Shown here piece by piece: positions 1 through 8,409 of a stretch of 64,000 nt of DNA. Numbering within the stretch: position 1 is the stretch's first letter; every line of letters begins with the position of its first letter. Where the stretch lies: the NCBI GenBank assembly GCA_023150375.1, contig JAKLLA010000004.1:186001-250000 (forward strand), read 5' to 3'. The stretch is from Burkholderiaceae bacterium (lineage in GTDB: Bacteria; Pseudomonadota; Gammaproteobacteria; Burkholderiales; Burkholderiaceae_C). The translations under genes and the position numbers were made by a program. Below the pieces are notes generated by a model that saw only the letters and a list, made by a program, of their open reading frames with translations, was not told the origin of the DNA and made no database searches.

Positions 1-878
1 CTGTGCTGCCGCTGGCCGCTGCTGCGGCCGGTGCGGCGTCGGCTGCCGAGGCGCCACCGGGCACGCTGGGACGCATCGCCGCCACGGGCACGATCAACCT
101 GGGCCACCGCGAATCGTCGGTGCCCTTCTCCTACTACGACGCCAACCGCCAGGTGGTGGGCTATTCGCACGAGCTGATGCTGCGCGTGGTCGAGGCGGTG
201 AAGGCCGAGCTGAAGCTGCCGGCGCTGACCCTGCGGCTGGTGCCGGTGACCTCGCAGAACCGCATTCCGCTGGTGCAGAACGGCACCGTCGACCTGGAGT
301 GCGGCTCCACGTCGCACACCGCCGAGCGGGCCCGGCAGGTGGCCTTCTCGACCTCCTTCTTCGTCGTCACCACCCGGCTGCTGGTGCCGCGCGACGGTCC
401 GGTGAAGGACTTCCCCGACCTGGCGGGCCGGCGCGTCGTGGTCACCGCCGGCACCACCTCCGAGCGGCTGCTGCGTACCTACGGCGAAGCGCGCGGCAAG
501 CGCATCCAGGTGGTCACCGCGCGTGACCATGGCGAGGCCTTCCGTGTGCTCGAGGACGGCCAGGTCGATGCCTTCATGCTCGACGACGCCCTGCTGCACG
601 GCGAGCGCGCCAAGGCCCGCGAGCCGCAGCGCTGGGTGGTCACCGGCACGCCGATGTCCACCGAGGTCTACGGCTGCATGATGCGATCGGGCGATGCGGC
701 CTTCAAGGCCGTCGTCGACCGCGCCATCACGCGCGCGCTCACCTCCGGCGAGGCCCGGCGCATCTACACCCGCTGGTTCCAGCGGCCCATTCCGCCGCGG
801 GGGCTGAACCTCGAATTCGCGCCTTCCGAGGCGCTGCTGACCCTGTTCCGCCGGCCCGACGACCGGCCGCTGCCCTGA
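1..878 (+). CDS. Glutamate/aspartate-type ABC transporter substrate-binding protein, first paralogue (5' truncated)
   Basis: Periplasmic solute-binding protein of the GltI (SBP family 3) type, which would deliver acidic amino acids to the GltJK permease encoded downstream. The window opens inside the signal peptide: the first readable residues are a hydrophobic Ala-rich stretch ending ASAAEA, so the true start lies before base 1 and the GTG at base 3 is unlikely to be it. The mature part has the family pattern, including the segment TSQNRIPLVQNGTVDLECGS that carries ligand-binding residues. It is 62 bp upstream of a second paralogue and shares with it a 42-bp identical nucleotide block. It may differ in ligand preference or be a partly redundant duplicate. 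Confidence 0.85.
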   Translation, partial: VLPLAAAAAGAASAAEAPPGTLGRIAATGTINLGHRESSVPFSYYDANRQVVGYSHELMLRVVEAVKAELKLPALTLRLVPVTSQNRIPLVQNGTVDLECGSTSHTAERARQVAFSTSFFVVTTRLLVPRDGPVKDFPDLAGRRVVVTAGTTSERLLRTYGEARGKRIQVVTARDHGEAFRVLEDGQVDAFMLDDALLHGERAKAREPQRWVVTGTPMSTEVYGCMMRSGDAAFKAVVDRAITRALTSGEARRIYTRWFQRPIPPRGLNLEFAPSEALLTLFRRPDDRPLP

Positions 879-940
879 GGGGCCGAGCGCGCCGCAACCC
901 GGGCCATTCCTTCCCTCCCTGCCACCCTGATGGAGTCGCG

Positions 941-1855
941 ATGAACCCCTGCAAGTTTTCCCCGACCGCCCGTGCCGTGCTCGCCGCGGTTGCCCTGACC
1001 GCCCTGACCGGCGTGGCCCAGGCCGACACGCTCAAGAAGATCAAGGACTCCGGTTCGATCTCGCTGGGCGTGCGCGAGTCCTCCGGCCTGTCCTTCACGC
1101 TGGGCAACGGCAAGTTCGTGGGCTTTCACACCGAGATGGCCGAGCGCGTGATCGCCGACCTGCAGAAGCAGCTCGGCCTGTCCAAGCTGGAGATCAAGTA
1201 CCAGCCGGTGACCTCGCAGAACCGCATTCCGCTGGTGCAGAACGGTACGGTCGACCTCGAGTGCGGCTCGACCACCAACAACGCCACGCGCCAGAAGGAC
1301 GTGGCCTTCGCGGTGACCACCTACGTCGAGGAAGTGCGCATGGCGGTCAAGGCTGCCTCCGGCATCACCTCGATCGGCCAGCTCGCGGGCAAGAAGGTGG
1401 CCACCACCACCGGCACGACCTCGGTGCAGCACCTGCGCAAGCACGAGCGTGCCAACGGCATGAACTTCGAAGAGGTCTACGGCAAGGACCACGCCGACAG
1501 CTTCCTGCTGCTCGAGTCCGGCCGTGCCGACGCCTTCGTGATGGACGGCTCGATCCTGGCGGCCAACATCGCCAAGTCGAAGAACCCGGCCGATTTCAAG
1601 ATCGTCGGCGAGGTGCTGAGCGTCGAGCCGATCGCCTGCATGCTGCGCAAGGACGACGTCGCCTTCAAGAAGGCGGTGGACAGCAGCATCCAGGGCCTGA
1701 TCAAGAACGGCGAGCTGGCCAAGCTGTACGACAAGTGGTTCATGCAGCCCATCCCGCCGGCCAACACCCGCATCGGCCTGCCGCTGTCGGAGGCCACCAA
1801 GGCCGCCTGGGCCAACCCCAACGACAAGCCGATGGAAGACTACGCGAAGAAGTGA
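941..1855 (+). CDS. gltI: Glutamate/aspartate ABC transporter periplasmic binding protein
   Basis: Periplasmic receptor of the GltIJKL importer for glutamate and aspartate, 304 aa, the usual size for GltI. Residues 1-28 form a Sec signal peptide with a hydrophobic core and likely cleavage after AQA, before DTLKK. The mature protein begins with the family feature LKKIKDSGSISLGVRESS and contains TSQNRIPLVQNGTVDLECGS near residues 90-110. GGAG lies seven bases before the ATG. It directly precedes the permease and ATPase genes on the same strand, so it is probably the main receptor of the system. Confidence 0.93.
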   Translation: MNPCKFSPTARAVLAAVALTALTGVAQADTLKKIKDSGSISLGVRESSGLSFTLGNGKFVGFHTEMAERVIADLQKQLGLSKLEIKYQPVTSQNRIPLVQNGTVDLECGSTTNNATRQKDVAFAVTTYVEEVRMAVKAASGITSIGQLAGKKVATTTGTTSVQHLRKHERANGMNFEEVYGKDHADSFLLLESGRADAFVMDGSILAANIAKSKNPADFKIVGEVLSVEPIACMLRKDDVAFKKAVDSSIQGLIKNGELAKLYDKWFMQPIPPANTRIGLPLSEATKAAWANPNDKPMEDYAKK

Positions 1856-1935
1856 TCGCGCGTTGACGTCCGGCGGGGCGCGGTGGCATCGGCCGCCGCG
1901 CCCCGGGTATTTCGAAGACCCGAGGAGGAGGCCGC

Positions 1936-2679
1936 GTGGCAACTTGGGATTGGCAGGTGTTCTGCAAGGACACCCTCGAGGGTGAGGTCGTGACGGGCTG
2001 CTTCGGCAGCGGCGGCGACATCACCTACCTGGACTGGATGCTCTCGGCCTGGGGCTGGACGCTGTCGGTGGCGCTGCTGGCGCTGGCGGTGGCGCTGGTG
2101 GTCGGCTCGCTGATGGGCATCCTGCGCACCACGCCGAACAAGTGGCTGGTGGGCATCGGCAATGCGTGGACGGAGCTGTTCCGCAACATCCCGCTGCTGG
2201 TGCAGATCTTCCTCTGGTACCACGTCGTGCCGGCGCTGGTGCCGGCCCTCAAGGATGTGCCCTCCTTCCTCCTGGTGGTGCTGGGCCTGGGCTTCTTCAC
2301 CTCGGCGCGCATCGCCGAGCAGGTACGCGCGGGCATCGAGAGCCTGCCGCGCGGACAGCGCTACGCCGGCCTGGCCCTGGGCCTGACGCTGGCGCAGACC
2401 TACCGCTACGTGCTGCTGCCGCGGGCCTTCCGCATCGTGATCCCGCCGCTGACCAGCGAGAGCATGAACATCATCAAGAACTCGTCGGTGGCCTTCGCGG
2501 TGAGCATCGCCGAGCTGACGCAGTTCGCGATGCAGGCGCAGGAAGAGACCTCGCGCGGCATCGAGATCTACCTGGCGGTCACCGGCCTGTATTTCGTTTC
2601 GGCCTTCACGGTCAACCGCATCGCGCACTTCATCGAGCAGCGCGTGCAGGTGCCGGGCATGCTGGGGAGCGGGAAATGA
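1936..2679 (+). CDS. gltJ: Glutamate/aspartate ABC transporter permease GltJ
   Basis: One of the two inner-membrane permeases of the acidic amino acid importer, 247 aa. A soluble N-terminal stretch of about 30 residues (WDWQVFCKDTL...) is typical of GltJ. It is followed by membrane segments and the HisM-type domain with the EAA-like loop (EQVRAGIESLPRGQ, about residues 130-145) that contacts the ATPase. The start is a GTG preceded by the strong ribosome site GAGGAGG. The stop overlaps the gltK start as ATGA, so the two permeases are translationally coupled. Confidence 0.93.
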   Translation: MATWDWQVFCKDTLEGEVVTGCFGSGGDITYLDWMLSAWGWTLSVALLALAVALVVGSLMGILRTTPNKWLVGIGNAWTELFRNIPLLVQIFLWYHVVPALVPALKDVPSFLLVVLGLGFFTSARIAEQVRAGIESLPRGQRYAGLALGLTLAQTYRYVLLPRAFRIVIPPLTSESMNIIKNSSVAFAVSIAELTQFAMQAQEETSRGIEIYLAVTGLYFVSAFTVNRIAHFIEQRVQVPGMLGSGK

Positions 2680-3341
2680 CACTCGACTTTTCGTTCCTCA
2701 CCGGGCAGGTCCTGGTCGACTTCGTCGCCAAGGGGCTGCTGTTCTCGATCCAGCTGACGCTGGTGGCCATGGTCGGCGGCATCGCGCTGGGCACCGTGCT
2801 CGCGCTGATGCGCCTGTCGGGCAAGAAATGGCTGGAAGTGCCCGCCGCGGCCTATGTCAACCTGCTGCGCTCGGTGCCGCTGGTGATGGTGATCCTGTGG
2901 TTCTTCCTGCTCATCCCGCTGCTCACCGGCCGGCCGATGGGCGCGGAGCTGTCGGCCATCATCACCTTCACGGTGTTCGAGGCGGCCTACTACTCCGAGA
3001 TCATGCGCGCGGGCATCCAGAGCGTGCCCAAGGGCCAGGTGCATGCCGGCTACGCGGTGGGCATGACCTACGGGCAGACCATGCAGCTGATCGTGCTGCC
3101 GCAGGCCTTCCGCAACATGCTGCCGGTGCTGCTGACGCAGACCATCATCCTGTTCCAGGACACCTCGCTGGTCTATGCCATCGGCGCCTACGACCTGCTC
3201 AAGGGTTTCGAGGTCGCGGGCAAGAACTTCAACCGGCCCATGGAGACCTACCTGGTCGCCGCGGTCGTGTACTTCGTCATCTGCTTCTCGCTGTCGATGC
3301 TGGTGCGTCGTCTGCAGAAACGCATTGCCATCATTCGATAA
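2676..3341 (+). CDS. gltK: Glutamate/aspartate ABC transporter permease GltK
   Basis: Second permease subunit of the importer, 221 aa. The ATG at 2676 overlaps the gltJ stop by four bases; the reading frame is open further upstream but that part is a shadow of gltJ. Hydrophobic segments cover the protein, and the EAA-type loop [12 protein letters not shown] followed by [13 protein letters not shown] lies near residues 110-135. It is followed after 10 bp by the ATPase gene, whose ribosome site AAGGAG overlaps the gltK stop codon. Confidence 0.93.
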   Translation: MTLDFSFLTGQVLVDFVAKGLLFSIQLTLVAMVGGIALGTVLALMRLSGKKWLEVPAAAYVNLLRSVPLVMVILWFFLLIPLLTGRPMGAELSAIITFTVFEAAYYSEIMRAGIQSVPKGQVHAGYAVGMTYGQTMQLIVLPQAFRNMLPVLLTQTIILFQDTSLVYAIGAYDLLKGFEVAGKNFNRPMETYLVAAVVYFVICFSLSMLVRRLQKRIAIIR

Positions 3342-3351
3342 GGAGCCTGCC

Positions 3352-4086
3352 GTGATCGAGATCAAGAACGTCAGCAAGTGGTACGGCAGCTTCCAGGTTC
3401 TGACCGACTGCACGACCACGATCCAGAAGGGCGAGGTGGTGGTGGTCTGCGGCCCGTCGGGTTCGGGCAAGTCCACGCTGATCAAGACCGTCAACGCGCT
3501 GGAGCCCTTCCAGAAGGGCGACATCATCGTCAACGGCACCAGCATCGCCGACCCCAAGACCGACCTGCCCAAGCTGCGCAGCCACGTCGGCATGGTGTTC
3601 CAGCACTTCGAGCTGTTCCCGCACCTGAGCGTGACCGAGAACCTCACGCTCGCGCAGATCAAGGTGCTGGGCCGCAACAAGGACGATGCCCTCCAGCGCG
3701 GCCTGAAGATGCTCGACCGCGTCGGCCTGATGGCGCACAAGGACAAGTTCCCCGGCCAGCTCTCGGGCGGTCAGCAGCAGCGCGTGGCCATCGCCCGGGC
3801 GCTGAGCATGGACCCGATCGTGATGCTCTTCGACGAGCCCACCTCCGCGCTCGACCCCGAGATGGTCGGCGAGGTGCTCGACGTGATGGTGCAGCTGGCC
3901 AACGAGGGCATGACGATGATGTGCGTCACCCACGAGATGGGCTTCGCCAAGAAGGTCAGCCACCGCGTGATCTTCATGGACGCCGGCAAGATCGTCGAGG
4001 ACTGCAGCAAGGCCGAGTTCTTCGGCAACCCGGATGCCCGTTCGCCGCGCGCGAAGGACTTCCTGTCCAAGATCCTGCAGCACTGA
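3352..4086 (+). CDS. gltL: Glutamate/aspartate ABC transporter ATP-binding protein GltL
   Basis: ATPase that drives import through GltJK, 244 aa. The Walker A motif GPSGSGKST lies near residues 38-46, the ABC signature [15 protein letters not shown] near 136-150, and Walker B ([14 protein letters not shown]) just after; the H-loop sits in CVTHEMGFA. The start is the GTG at 3352, ten bases after the gltK stop, chosen because AAGGAG precedes it and because canonical GltL begins [12 protein letters not shown]. It closes the gltIIJKL operon. Confidence 0.95.
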   Translation: MIEIKNVSKWYGSFQVLTDCTTTIQKGEVVVVCGPSGSGKSTLIKTVNALEPFQKGDIIVNGTSIADPKTDLPKLRSHVGMVFQHFELFPHLSVTENLTLAQIKVLGRNKDDALQRGLKMLDRVGLMAHKDKFPGQLSGGQQQRVAIARALSMDPIVMLFDEPTSALDPEMVGEVLDVMVQLANEGMTMMCVTHEMGFAKKVSHRVIFMDAGKIVEDCSKAEFFGNPDARSPRAKDFLSKILQH

Positions 4087-4170
4087 TTTCCCACCCCCGT
4101 TGCGGCTGACGCCGCTCCCCCTCGAGGGGGCGCCACCGGTGGACCGGCAAAGCCGGATCCACGGTGGCTG
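4087..4170 (+). repeat. GC-rich intergenic hairpin element after gltL (REP-like copy A)
   Basis: The gap between gltL and pyrC contains two inverted repeats. CCCCCTCGAGGGGG at 4117-4130 is a perfect palindrome. GTGGACCGGC at 4139-4148 pairs with GCCGGATCCAC at 4152-4162 across a three-base loop with one bulged base. Neither is followed by a T run, so this may be a Rho-independent-like hairpin or a dispersed intergenic element. Related cores occur near 20442-20457 and 53522-53536. From memory, hairpins of this style are common between genes in Comamonadaceae and Leptothrix relatives. Confidence 0.5.
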
Positions 4171-4216
4171 CTGGCCAAGGGCGGCCCCGATCGGGCTTCG
4201 ATGGGACAATCCAGGC

Positions 4217-5254
4217 ATGTCCTCCGATGCCTTGACCCTCACCCGCCCCGACGACTGGCACCTGCACGTGCGCGACGGCGCCGCGATGGCCGCCGTCGTG
4301 CCGCACACCGCGCGCCAGTTCGGCCGCGCGATCATCATGCCCAACCTGCGCCCGCCGGTGACCACCGCGGCGCAGGCGCTCGATTACCGTGCGCGTATCC
4401 AGGCCACCGTGCCGGCGGGCGTGGACTTCCAGCCGCTGATGGTGCTGTACCTGACCGACAACACCCCGCCCGAGGAAGTGGCGCGGGCCCGTGCGGCGGG
4501 TGTGGTGGCCTTCAAGCTCTACCCGGCGGGCGCCACCACCAACAGCGATGCGGGCGTCACCGACATCCGCAAGTGCTACGCGACGCTGGAGGCCATGCAG
4601 CGCGAGGGCCTGCTGCTGCTGGTGCACGGCGAGGTGACCGACCCGGCGGTGGACGTGTTCGACCGCGAGGCGGTGTACATCGACCAGGTGCTGATCCCGC
4701 TGCGCCGCGATTTCCCGGGCCTGAAGATCGTCTTCGAGCACATCACCACGAAGGAGGCGGCCGAGTACGTGGCGGCCGCCGACGCGCTGACCGGCGCGAC
4801 GATCACCGCGCACCACCTGCTCTACAACCGCAACGCCATCTTCACCGGTGGCCTGCGCCCGCACTACTACTGCCTGCCGGTGCTCAAGCGCGAGCTGCAC
4901 CGCGAGGCGCTGGTGAAGGCGGCCACCTCCGGCTCGCCGAAGTTCTTCCTCGGCACCGACAGCGCGCCGCACCCGGCGCACCTGAAGGAGCACGCCGCCG
5001 CCTGCGCCGGCTGCTACACCGCGCTGCACGCGATGGAGCTGTACGCCCAGGCCTTCGACCGGGCCGGGGCGCTGGACAGGCTGGAGGGCTTCGCGTCCTT
5101 CTACGGTGCCGACTTCTACGGACTGCCGCGCAACGCCGGCACGATCACGCTGAAGCGCGAGGCCTGGACGCTGCCCGAGTCGCTGGCCTTCGGAGACGCG
5201 CAGCTCAAGCCGCTGGGCGCGGGCGAGACGCTGGACTGGCGCTTCGTCGGCTGA
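4217..5254 (+). CDS. pyrC: Dihydroorotase
   Basis: Zinc metalloenzyme of de novo pyrimidine synthesis that interconverts carbamoyl-aspartate and dihydroorotate. It is 345 aa, the normal length for the short PyrC class. The metal-binding HxH is H15/H17 in PDDWHLHVRDG, the carboxylated lysine is K100 in FKLYPAG, and later metal and catalytic residues occur in LLVHGEVT, ITAHHL and the GTDSAPH segment. The ATG at 4217 is the start that begins this family's usual N-terminus. It is a single gene, convergent with pncC. Confidence 0.95.
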   Translation: MSSDALTLTRPDDWHLHVRDGAAMAAVVPHTARQFGRAIIMPNLRPPVTTAAQALDYRARIQATVPAGVDFQPLMVLYLTDNTPPEEVARARAAGVVAFKLYPAGATTNSDAGVTDIRKCYATLEAMQREGLLLLVHGEVTDPAVDVFDREAVYIDQVLIPLRRDFPGLKIVFEHITTKEAAEYVAAADALTGATITAHHLLYNRNAIFTGGLRPHYYCLPVLKRELHREALVKAATSGSPKFFLGTDSAPHPAHLKEHAAACAGCYTALHAMELYAQAFDRAGALDRLEGFASFYGADFYGLPRNAGTITLKREAWTLPESLAFGDAQLKPLGAGETLDWRFVG

Positions 5255-5267
5255 CCCTTCTGTCCCT

Positions 5268-5306
5268 GCCTGCCTGCCTGCCTGCGGCGCGGGCGCGGGT
5301 CCCGCG
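5268..5306. repeat. TGCC tetranucleotide run and short hairpin between pyrC and pncC
   Basis: About four and a half copies of TGCC lie at 5268-5285. They are followed by the inverted repeat CGCGGGTCCCGCG at 5294-5306 in the gap between two convergent genes. The hairpin could serve as a weak two-way terminator. The tetranucleotide run is short and probably a slippage product without a role. Confidence 0.35.
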
Positions 5307-5331
5307 GTGGCACCGCGTTGCCGTGGCGGTC

Positions 5332-5826
5332 TCAGGCCGCGGGCAGGCGCGCGAGCAGCCCGGCCAGCGCGTGCCGGGTCGCGGCCGCGCGCACCGCGGC
5401 GCGGTCGCCGTCGAAGCGGCAGTGTTCGGTTTCCACCCGGCCGTCGGGAAGGCGCCAGCCGAACCAGACCGTGCCCACCGGCTTGGCCGGGCTGCCGCCG
5501 TCCGGGCCGGCGATGCCGGTGACCGACAGCGCCAGCGCGGTGCCGGCGCGCTCGGCGGCGCCGGCGGCCATCGCCCGGGCCACCGATTCGCTGACCGCGC
5601 CGTGACGGGCGATCGCCGCGGCCTCCACGCCGAGCAGTTCGGTCTTGGCGGCATTGCTGTAGGTGACGAAGCCGCGGTCGAACCAGTCGCTCGAGCCGGC
5701 CAGGTCGGTGCAGGCTGCGGCGATGCCGCCGCCGGTGCAGCTTTCTGCACAGGCCAGTCGCCAGCCGTCGCGGCGCAGCCGGTCGGCCAGTTCGATCACC
5801 AGGTCGGCGGTATGTCGGGTGGGCAT
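5332..5826 (-). CDS. pncC: Nicotinamide-nucleotide amidohydrolase (CinA C-terminal domain family)
   Basis: Stand-alone CinA C-terminal domain protein, 164 aa. In characterised homologues it deamidates NMN to nicotinate mononucleotide in pyridine nucleotide recycling. The family motif ACAESCTGG is at residues 25-33 and contains the presumed catalytic serine; TYSNAAKTELLGV and VTGIAGPDGGSP follow in the usual order. The ATG at 5826 is the first that gives a family-like N-terminus. It is the last gene of the leftward thiL-pgpA-pncC set, with 26 bp after pgpA. Confidence 0.92.
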   Translation of the reverse strand: MPTRHTADLVIELADRLRRDGWRLACAESCTGGGIAAACTDLAGSSDWFDRGFVTYSNAAKTELLGVEAAAIARHGAVSESVARAMAAGAAERAGTALALSVTGIAGPDGGSPAKPVGTVWFGWRLPDGRVETEHCRFDGDRAAVRAAATRHALAGLLARLPAA

Positions 5827-5852
5827 GGCAGGTTCCTCCGGGACGTCGTGGA

Positions 5853-6440
5853 TCAGGTGCCGGCGCGCCAGACGGCCACGAACAGGGCGATCGAGAACAG
5901 GGTGCAGCCGGCAGCGACCAGGTCGTCGAACAGGATGCCGAAGCCGCCGCGCCAGCCGCCGCCCTTGAAGTGGCGATCGGCCCAGCGCACAGGGCCCGGC
6001 TTGGCGGCGTCGAAGTAGCGGAACAGCGCGAAGGCCACCAGCTGTCCCCAGAAGCCGCCCAGCGGGCCGAGCAGCCAGAGCACGCCCCAGAAGGCCAGGA
6101 TCTCGTCCCAGACGATCGCGCCGGGGTCGTCCAGCCCGGCGTGGCGGGCGGTGGTGGTGCAGGCCCACCAGCCGATCCCGAAGCCCAGCACCAGCATCAG
6201 CCCCCAGCCGGCGGGTCCGGCGGCCTGCTGGACCCAGCGGTCCAGCAGCACGAAGCTGGCCCAGCCCCACAGCGTGCCCAGGGTGCCGGGCGCGCGCGGA
6301 CTCAGCCCGCTGCCGAAGCCCAGGGCGATCCAGTGCGCCGGGTGGCGTCGCATGAAGGCGGCGTCGAGCCGGCGCGGTGGCGCCGCGGCGGGGCGGGCCT
6401 CGAGGTCGGTCACCTCGTCGGGGGGCGGAGAGGGCGACAT
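5853..6440 (-). CDS. pgpA: Phosphatidylglycerophosphatase A
   Basis: Membrane phosphatase that converts phosphatidylglycerophosphate to phosphatidylglycerol. With the start at 6440 it has 195 aa. The conserved core is recognisable: GFGSGLSPRAPGTLGTLWG near residues 45-62, the DPGAIVWDEILAFWG block with the metal-binding acidic residues, and FRYFDAAKPGPVRWAD. Several hydrophobic segments fill the rest. The frame stays open upstream, but that part is Pro/Arg-rich and overlaps thiL. It lies 20 bp after thiL, the usual thiL-pgpA order in proteobacteria. Confidence 0.93.
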   Translation of the reverse strand: MSPSPPPDEVTDLEARPAAAPPRRLDAAFMRRHPAHWIALGFGSGLSPRAPGTLGTLWGWASFVLLDRWVQQAAGPAGWGLMLVLGFGIGWWACTTTARHAGLDDPGAIVWDEILAFWGVLWLLGPLGGFWGQLVAFALFRYFDAAKPGPVRWADRHFKGGGWRGGFGILFDDLVAAGCTLFSIALFVAVWRAGT

Positions 6441-6460
6441 GGGGGGCGTGGTCAGCGGGC

Positions 6461-7483
6461 TCAGGCGCGGAAATGATCGAAGGCCTGGCCCTCGAAGGCG
6501 ATCGGCCGGCCCGCGGCGTCGCACAGGCGCAGCCCCGGGGCGGAATCGATGCGGCCGATGCGGCGCAGTGCCACGCCGCTGCGCTGCCCGGCGCGTTCGA
6601 CCAGGCCGCGCGCGGCGCAGGGCGCGGTGAAGAGCAGCTCGTAGTCGTCGCCGCCGGTGAGCAGGCAGCGCAGCTGCCAGTCGTCGGTCTGGGCCGCCAG
6701 CACGGCGCTGCGGGGCAGGGTGTCGACCTGCAGGGTGGCGCCGAGCGCGTCGACGCCGTCGCCCGCGGTGCCGCCGTCGCGCTGCGCCAGCGCGGCGCCG
6801 GAGCGGCGCAGCACATGGCGCAGGTCGCCGAGCAGGCCGTCGGAGAGGTCGATGGCCGCGCTCGCCACGCCGCGCAGCATCAGACCCAGCGCGACCCGCG
6901 GCTGCGGCAGCTCCATCGCCCGGCGCACCTGCTCGAAGGCTTCGCCGGGCAGGGCCAGGGTGCCGCGGAAGACTTCCAGCGCAAGCCGGGCGTCGCCCAG
7001 GCCGCCGCCCACCGGATGGCTGACCCAGATCTCGTCACCCGGCCGGGCGCCGCTGCGCAGCAGGGCCGCGCCCGGCGGCACTTCGCCGAAGACCGTGATG
7101 CACAGGCTCAGCGGCCCGGCGGTGGTGTCGCCGCCCACCAGGTCGAGGTCGTGGGCGTCGGCCAGGGCGTGCAGGCCGGCGGCCAGGCCGGCCAGGAAGT
7201 CGGCGTCGACCCGCGGCATCGACAGCGCCAGCGTGTAGGCCAGCGGCCGGGCGCCGCAGGCGGCGAGGTCCGAGAGGTTCACCGCCAGCGCCTTGTGGCC
7301 CAGGCGCTGCGGCGCCACGGTGGACAGAAAGTGCCGGCCCTCGACCAGCAGGTCGCAGGAAACCGCCAGCTGCTGGCCGGGGGCGGGCGCCAGCAGGGCA
7401 CAGTCGTCGCCGATGCCCAGCGGGCTGCGCCGCACCGGGCGCCGGAAGAAACGGTCGATGAGGTCGAATTCGCCGAGGGGCAT
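6461..7483 (-). CDS. thiL: Thiamine-monophosphate kinase
   Basis: Phosphorylates thiamine monophosphate to the active cofactor thiamine diphosphate. At 340 aa it has the usual length or slightly more. The AIRS/PurM-like fold is shown by GIGDDCALL at residues 23-31 (metal- and phosphate-binding aspartates), NLSDLAACGARPL, DLVGGDTT, HPVGGGLGDARLA and AIDLSDGLLGDL. It leads the thiL-pgpA-pncC transcription unit. A palindrome overlapping a possible -10 box lies 56-68 bp upstream. Confidence 0.94.
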   Translation of the reverse strand: MPLGEFDLIDRFFRRPVRRSPLGIGDDCALLAPAPGQQLAVSCDLLVEGRHFLSTVAPQRLGHKALAVNLSDLAACGARPLAYTLALSMPRVDADFLAGLAAGLHALADAHDLDLVGGDTTAGPLSLCITVFGEVPPGAALLRSGARPGDEIWVSHPVGGGLGDARLALEVFRGTLALPGEAFEQVRRAMELPQPRVALGLMLRGVASAAIDLSDGLLGDLRHVLRRSGAALAQRDGGTAGDGVDALGATLQVDTLPRSAVLAAQTDDWQLRCLLTGGDDYELLFTAPCAARGLVERAGQRSGVALRRIGRIDSAPGLRLCDAAGRPIAFEGQAFDHFRA

Positions 7484-7538
7484 CGCTGCAGGCGCCGCTG
7501 TGGCGCCGAGCGGGCGCCGGGGTCGATACGGAAGGGGG

Positions 7539-7551
7539 CTCGATTATCGAG
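7539..7551 (-). promoter_or_regulatory. Palindrome overlapping a possible -10 box upstream of thiL
   Basis: CTCGATTATCGAG has two perfect 6-bp arms around one central base. Read on the minus strand it contains GATAAT, a plausible -10 hexamer about 60 bp before the thiL start. No convincing -35 box was found, so this is only a promoter candidate. Confidence 0.3.
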
Positions 7552-7580
7552 GGGCGGTGCGCGGGCAGCGCCCGGGCCTC

Positions 7581-8231
7581 TCAGCCGAGCCCGGCGTCGC
7601 GCAGCGCATTGGCCAGCTCGACCGCGGAGCGCACGTTCATCTTGTCGAACACCCGGGCGCGGTGCACCTCCACCGTGCGCACGCTGATGTCCAGGCTGTC
7701 GGCGATCTGCTTGTTGGCACGGCCCTGCACCACCAGGCGCATGACTTCCTGTTCCCGCTCGGTCAGCTCGCCGAGCAGGCGGTGCAGCCGGGCGCGCTCG
7801 CCGGCCTCGGCCTGCGCGGCCGCACTGCGCGCCAGGGCCTCCTGGATACGGTCGACCAGGCCGTTGTCGGAGAAGGGCTTCTCGACGAAGTCGAAGGCGC
7901 CACGCTTGACCGCCGCCACCGCGGTGGCCACGTCGGCATGGCCGGTCAGGAAGATCACCTGCGCCGGGCCGACCCAGCCGCGCTCGAGCAGGCGCTCGAA
8001 CAGCGCCATGCCGCTCATGCCGGGCATGCGCATGTCCAGCAGCAGGCAGCAGGGGCCGTCGTCCAGGCGCAGCTGGCCGGCTTCGAGGCGGCTCCAGAAG
8101 GCGTCGGCGCTGGGATGGGGCTCGGGCAGCAGGCGGCGCGAGCGCAGCAGCCAGGCCAGCGCGTCACGCACCACTTCCTCGTCGTCCACCAGGTGGACGG
8201 TGCCGGGGGTCGAGGTGACACGGGAGCTCAT
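7581..8231 (-). CDS. FixJ/DctR-type response regulator with LuxR helix-turn-helix
   Basis: DNA-binding response regulator, 216 aa. The receiver domain has the phosphoacceptor D66 in LLLDMRMPGMSG, the acidic pair in HLVDDEEV, T96 in FLTGHAD and K118 in DFVEKPF. The output domain (about residues 150-210) is LuxR-type: LTEREQEVMRLVVQGRANKQIADSL. The ATG at 8231 gives the expected short lead into the receiver domain; the frame is open further upstream without protein-like sequence. It lies 178 bp downstream of a histidine kinase gene on the same strand, which is its likely partner. Confidence 0.9.
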   Translation of the reverse strand: MSSRVTSTPGTVHLVDDEEVVRDALAWLLRSRRLLPEPHPSADAFWSRLEAGQLRLDDGPCCLLLDMRMPGMSGMALFERLLERGWVGPAQVIFLTGHADVATAVAAVKRGAFDFVEKPFSDNGLVDRIQEALARSAAAQAEAGERARLHRLLGELTEREQEVMRLVVQGRANKQIADSLDISVRTVEVHRARVFDKMNVRSAVELANALRDAGLG

Positions 8232-8409
8232 GGGGCGCAGTCGGAGGAGGGAGTGTTCCGGCCGGCATCCGCGGTGCGGACCCGGCCGGCCGCAGCCGTG
8301 ATTGTGCGGGCTGCGCCGCGGCCCCGGCAGCCGGAGTGCCCCGGGGTTGCGGGACGGCCCCGGCCGGCCGCTGCCGGTCTCGATCCGCTGCGGTCGGCCC
8401 CGACCTGCT

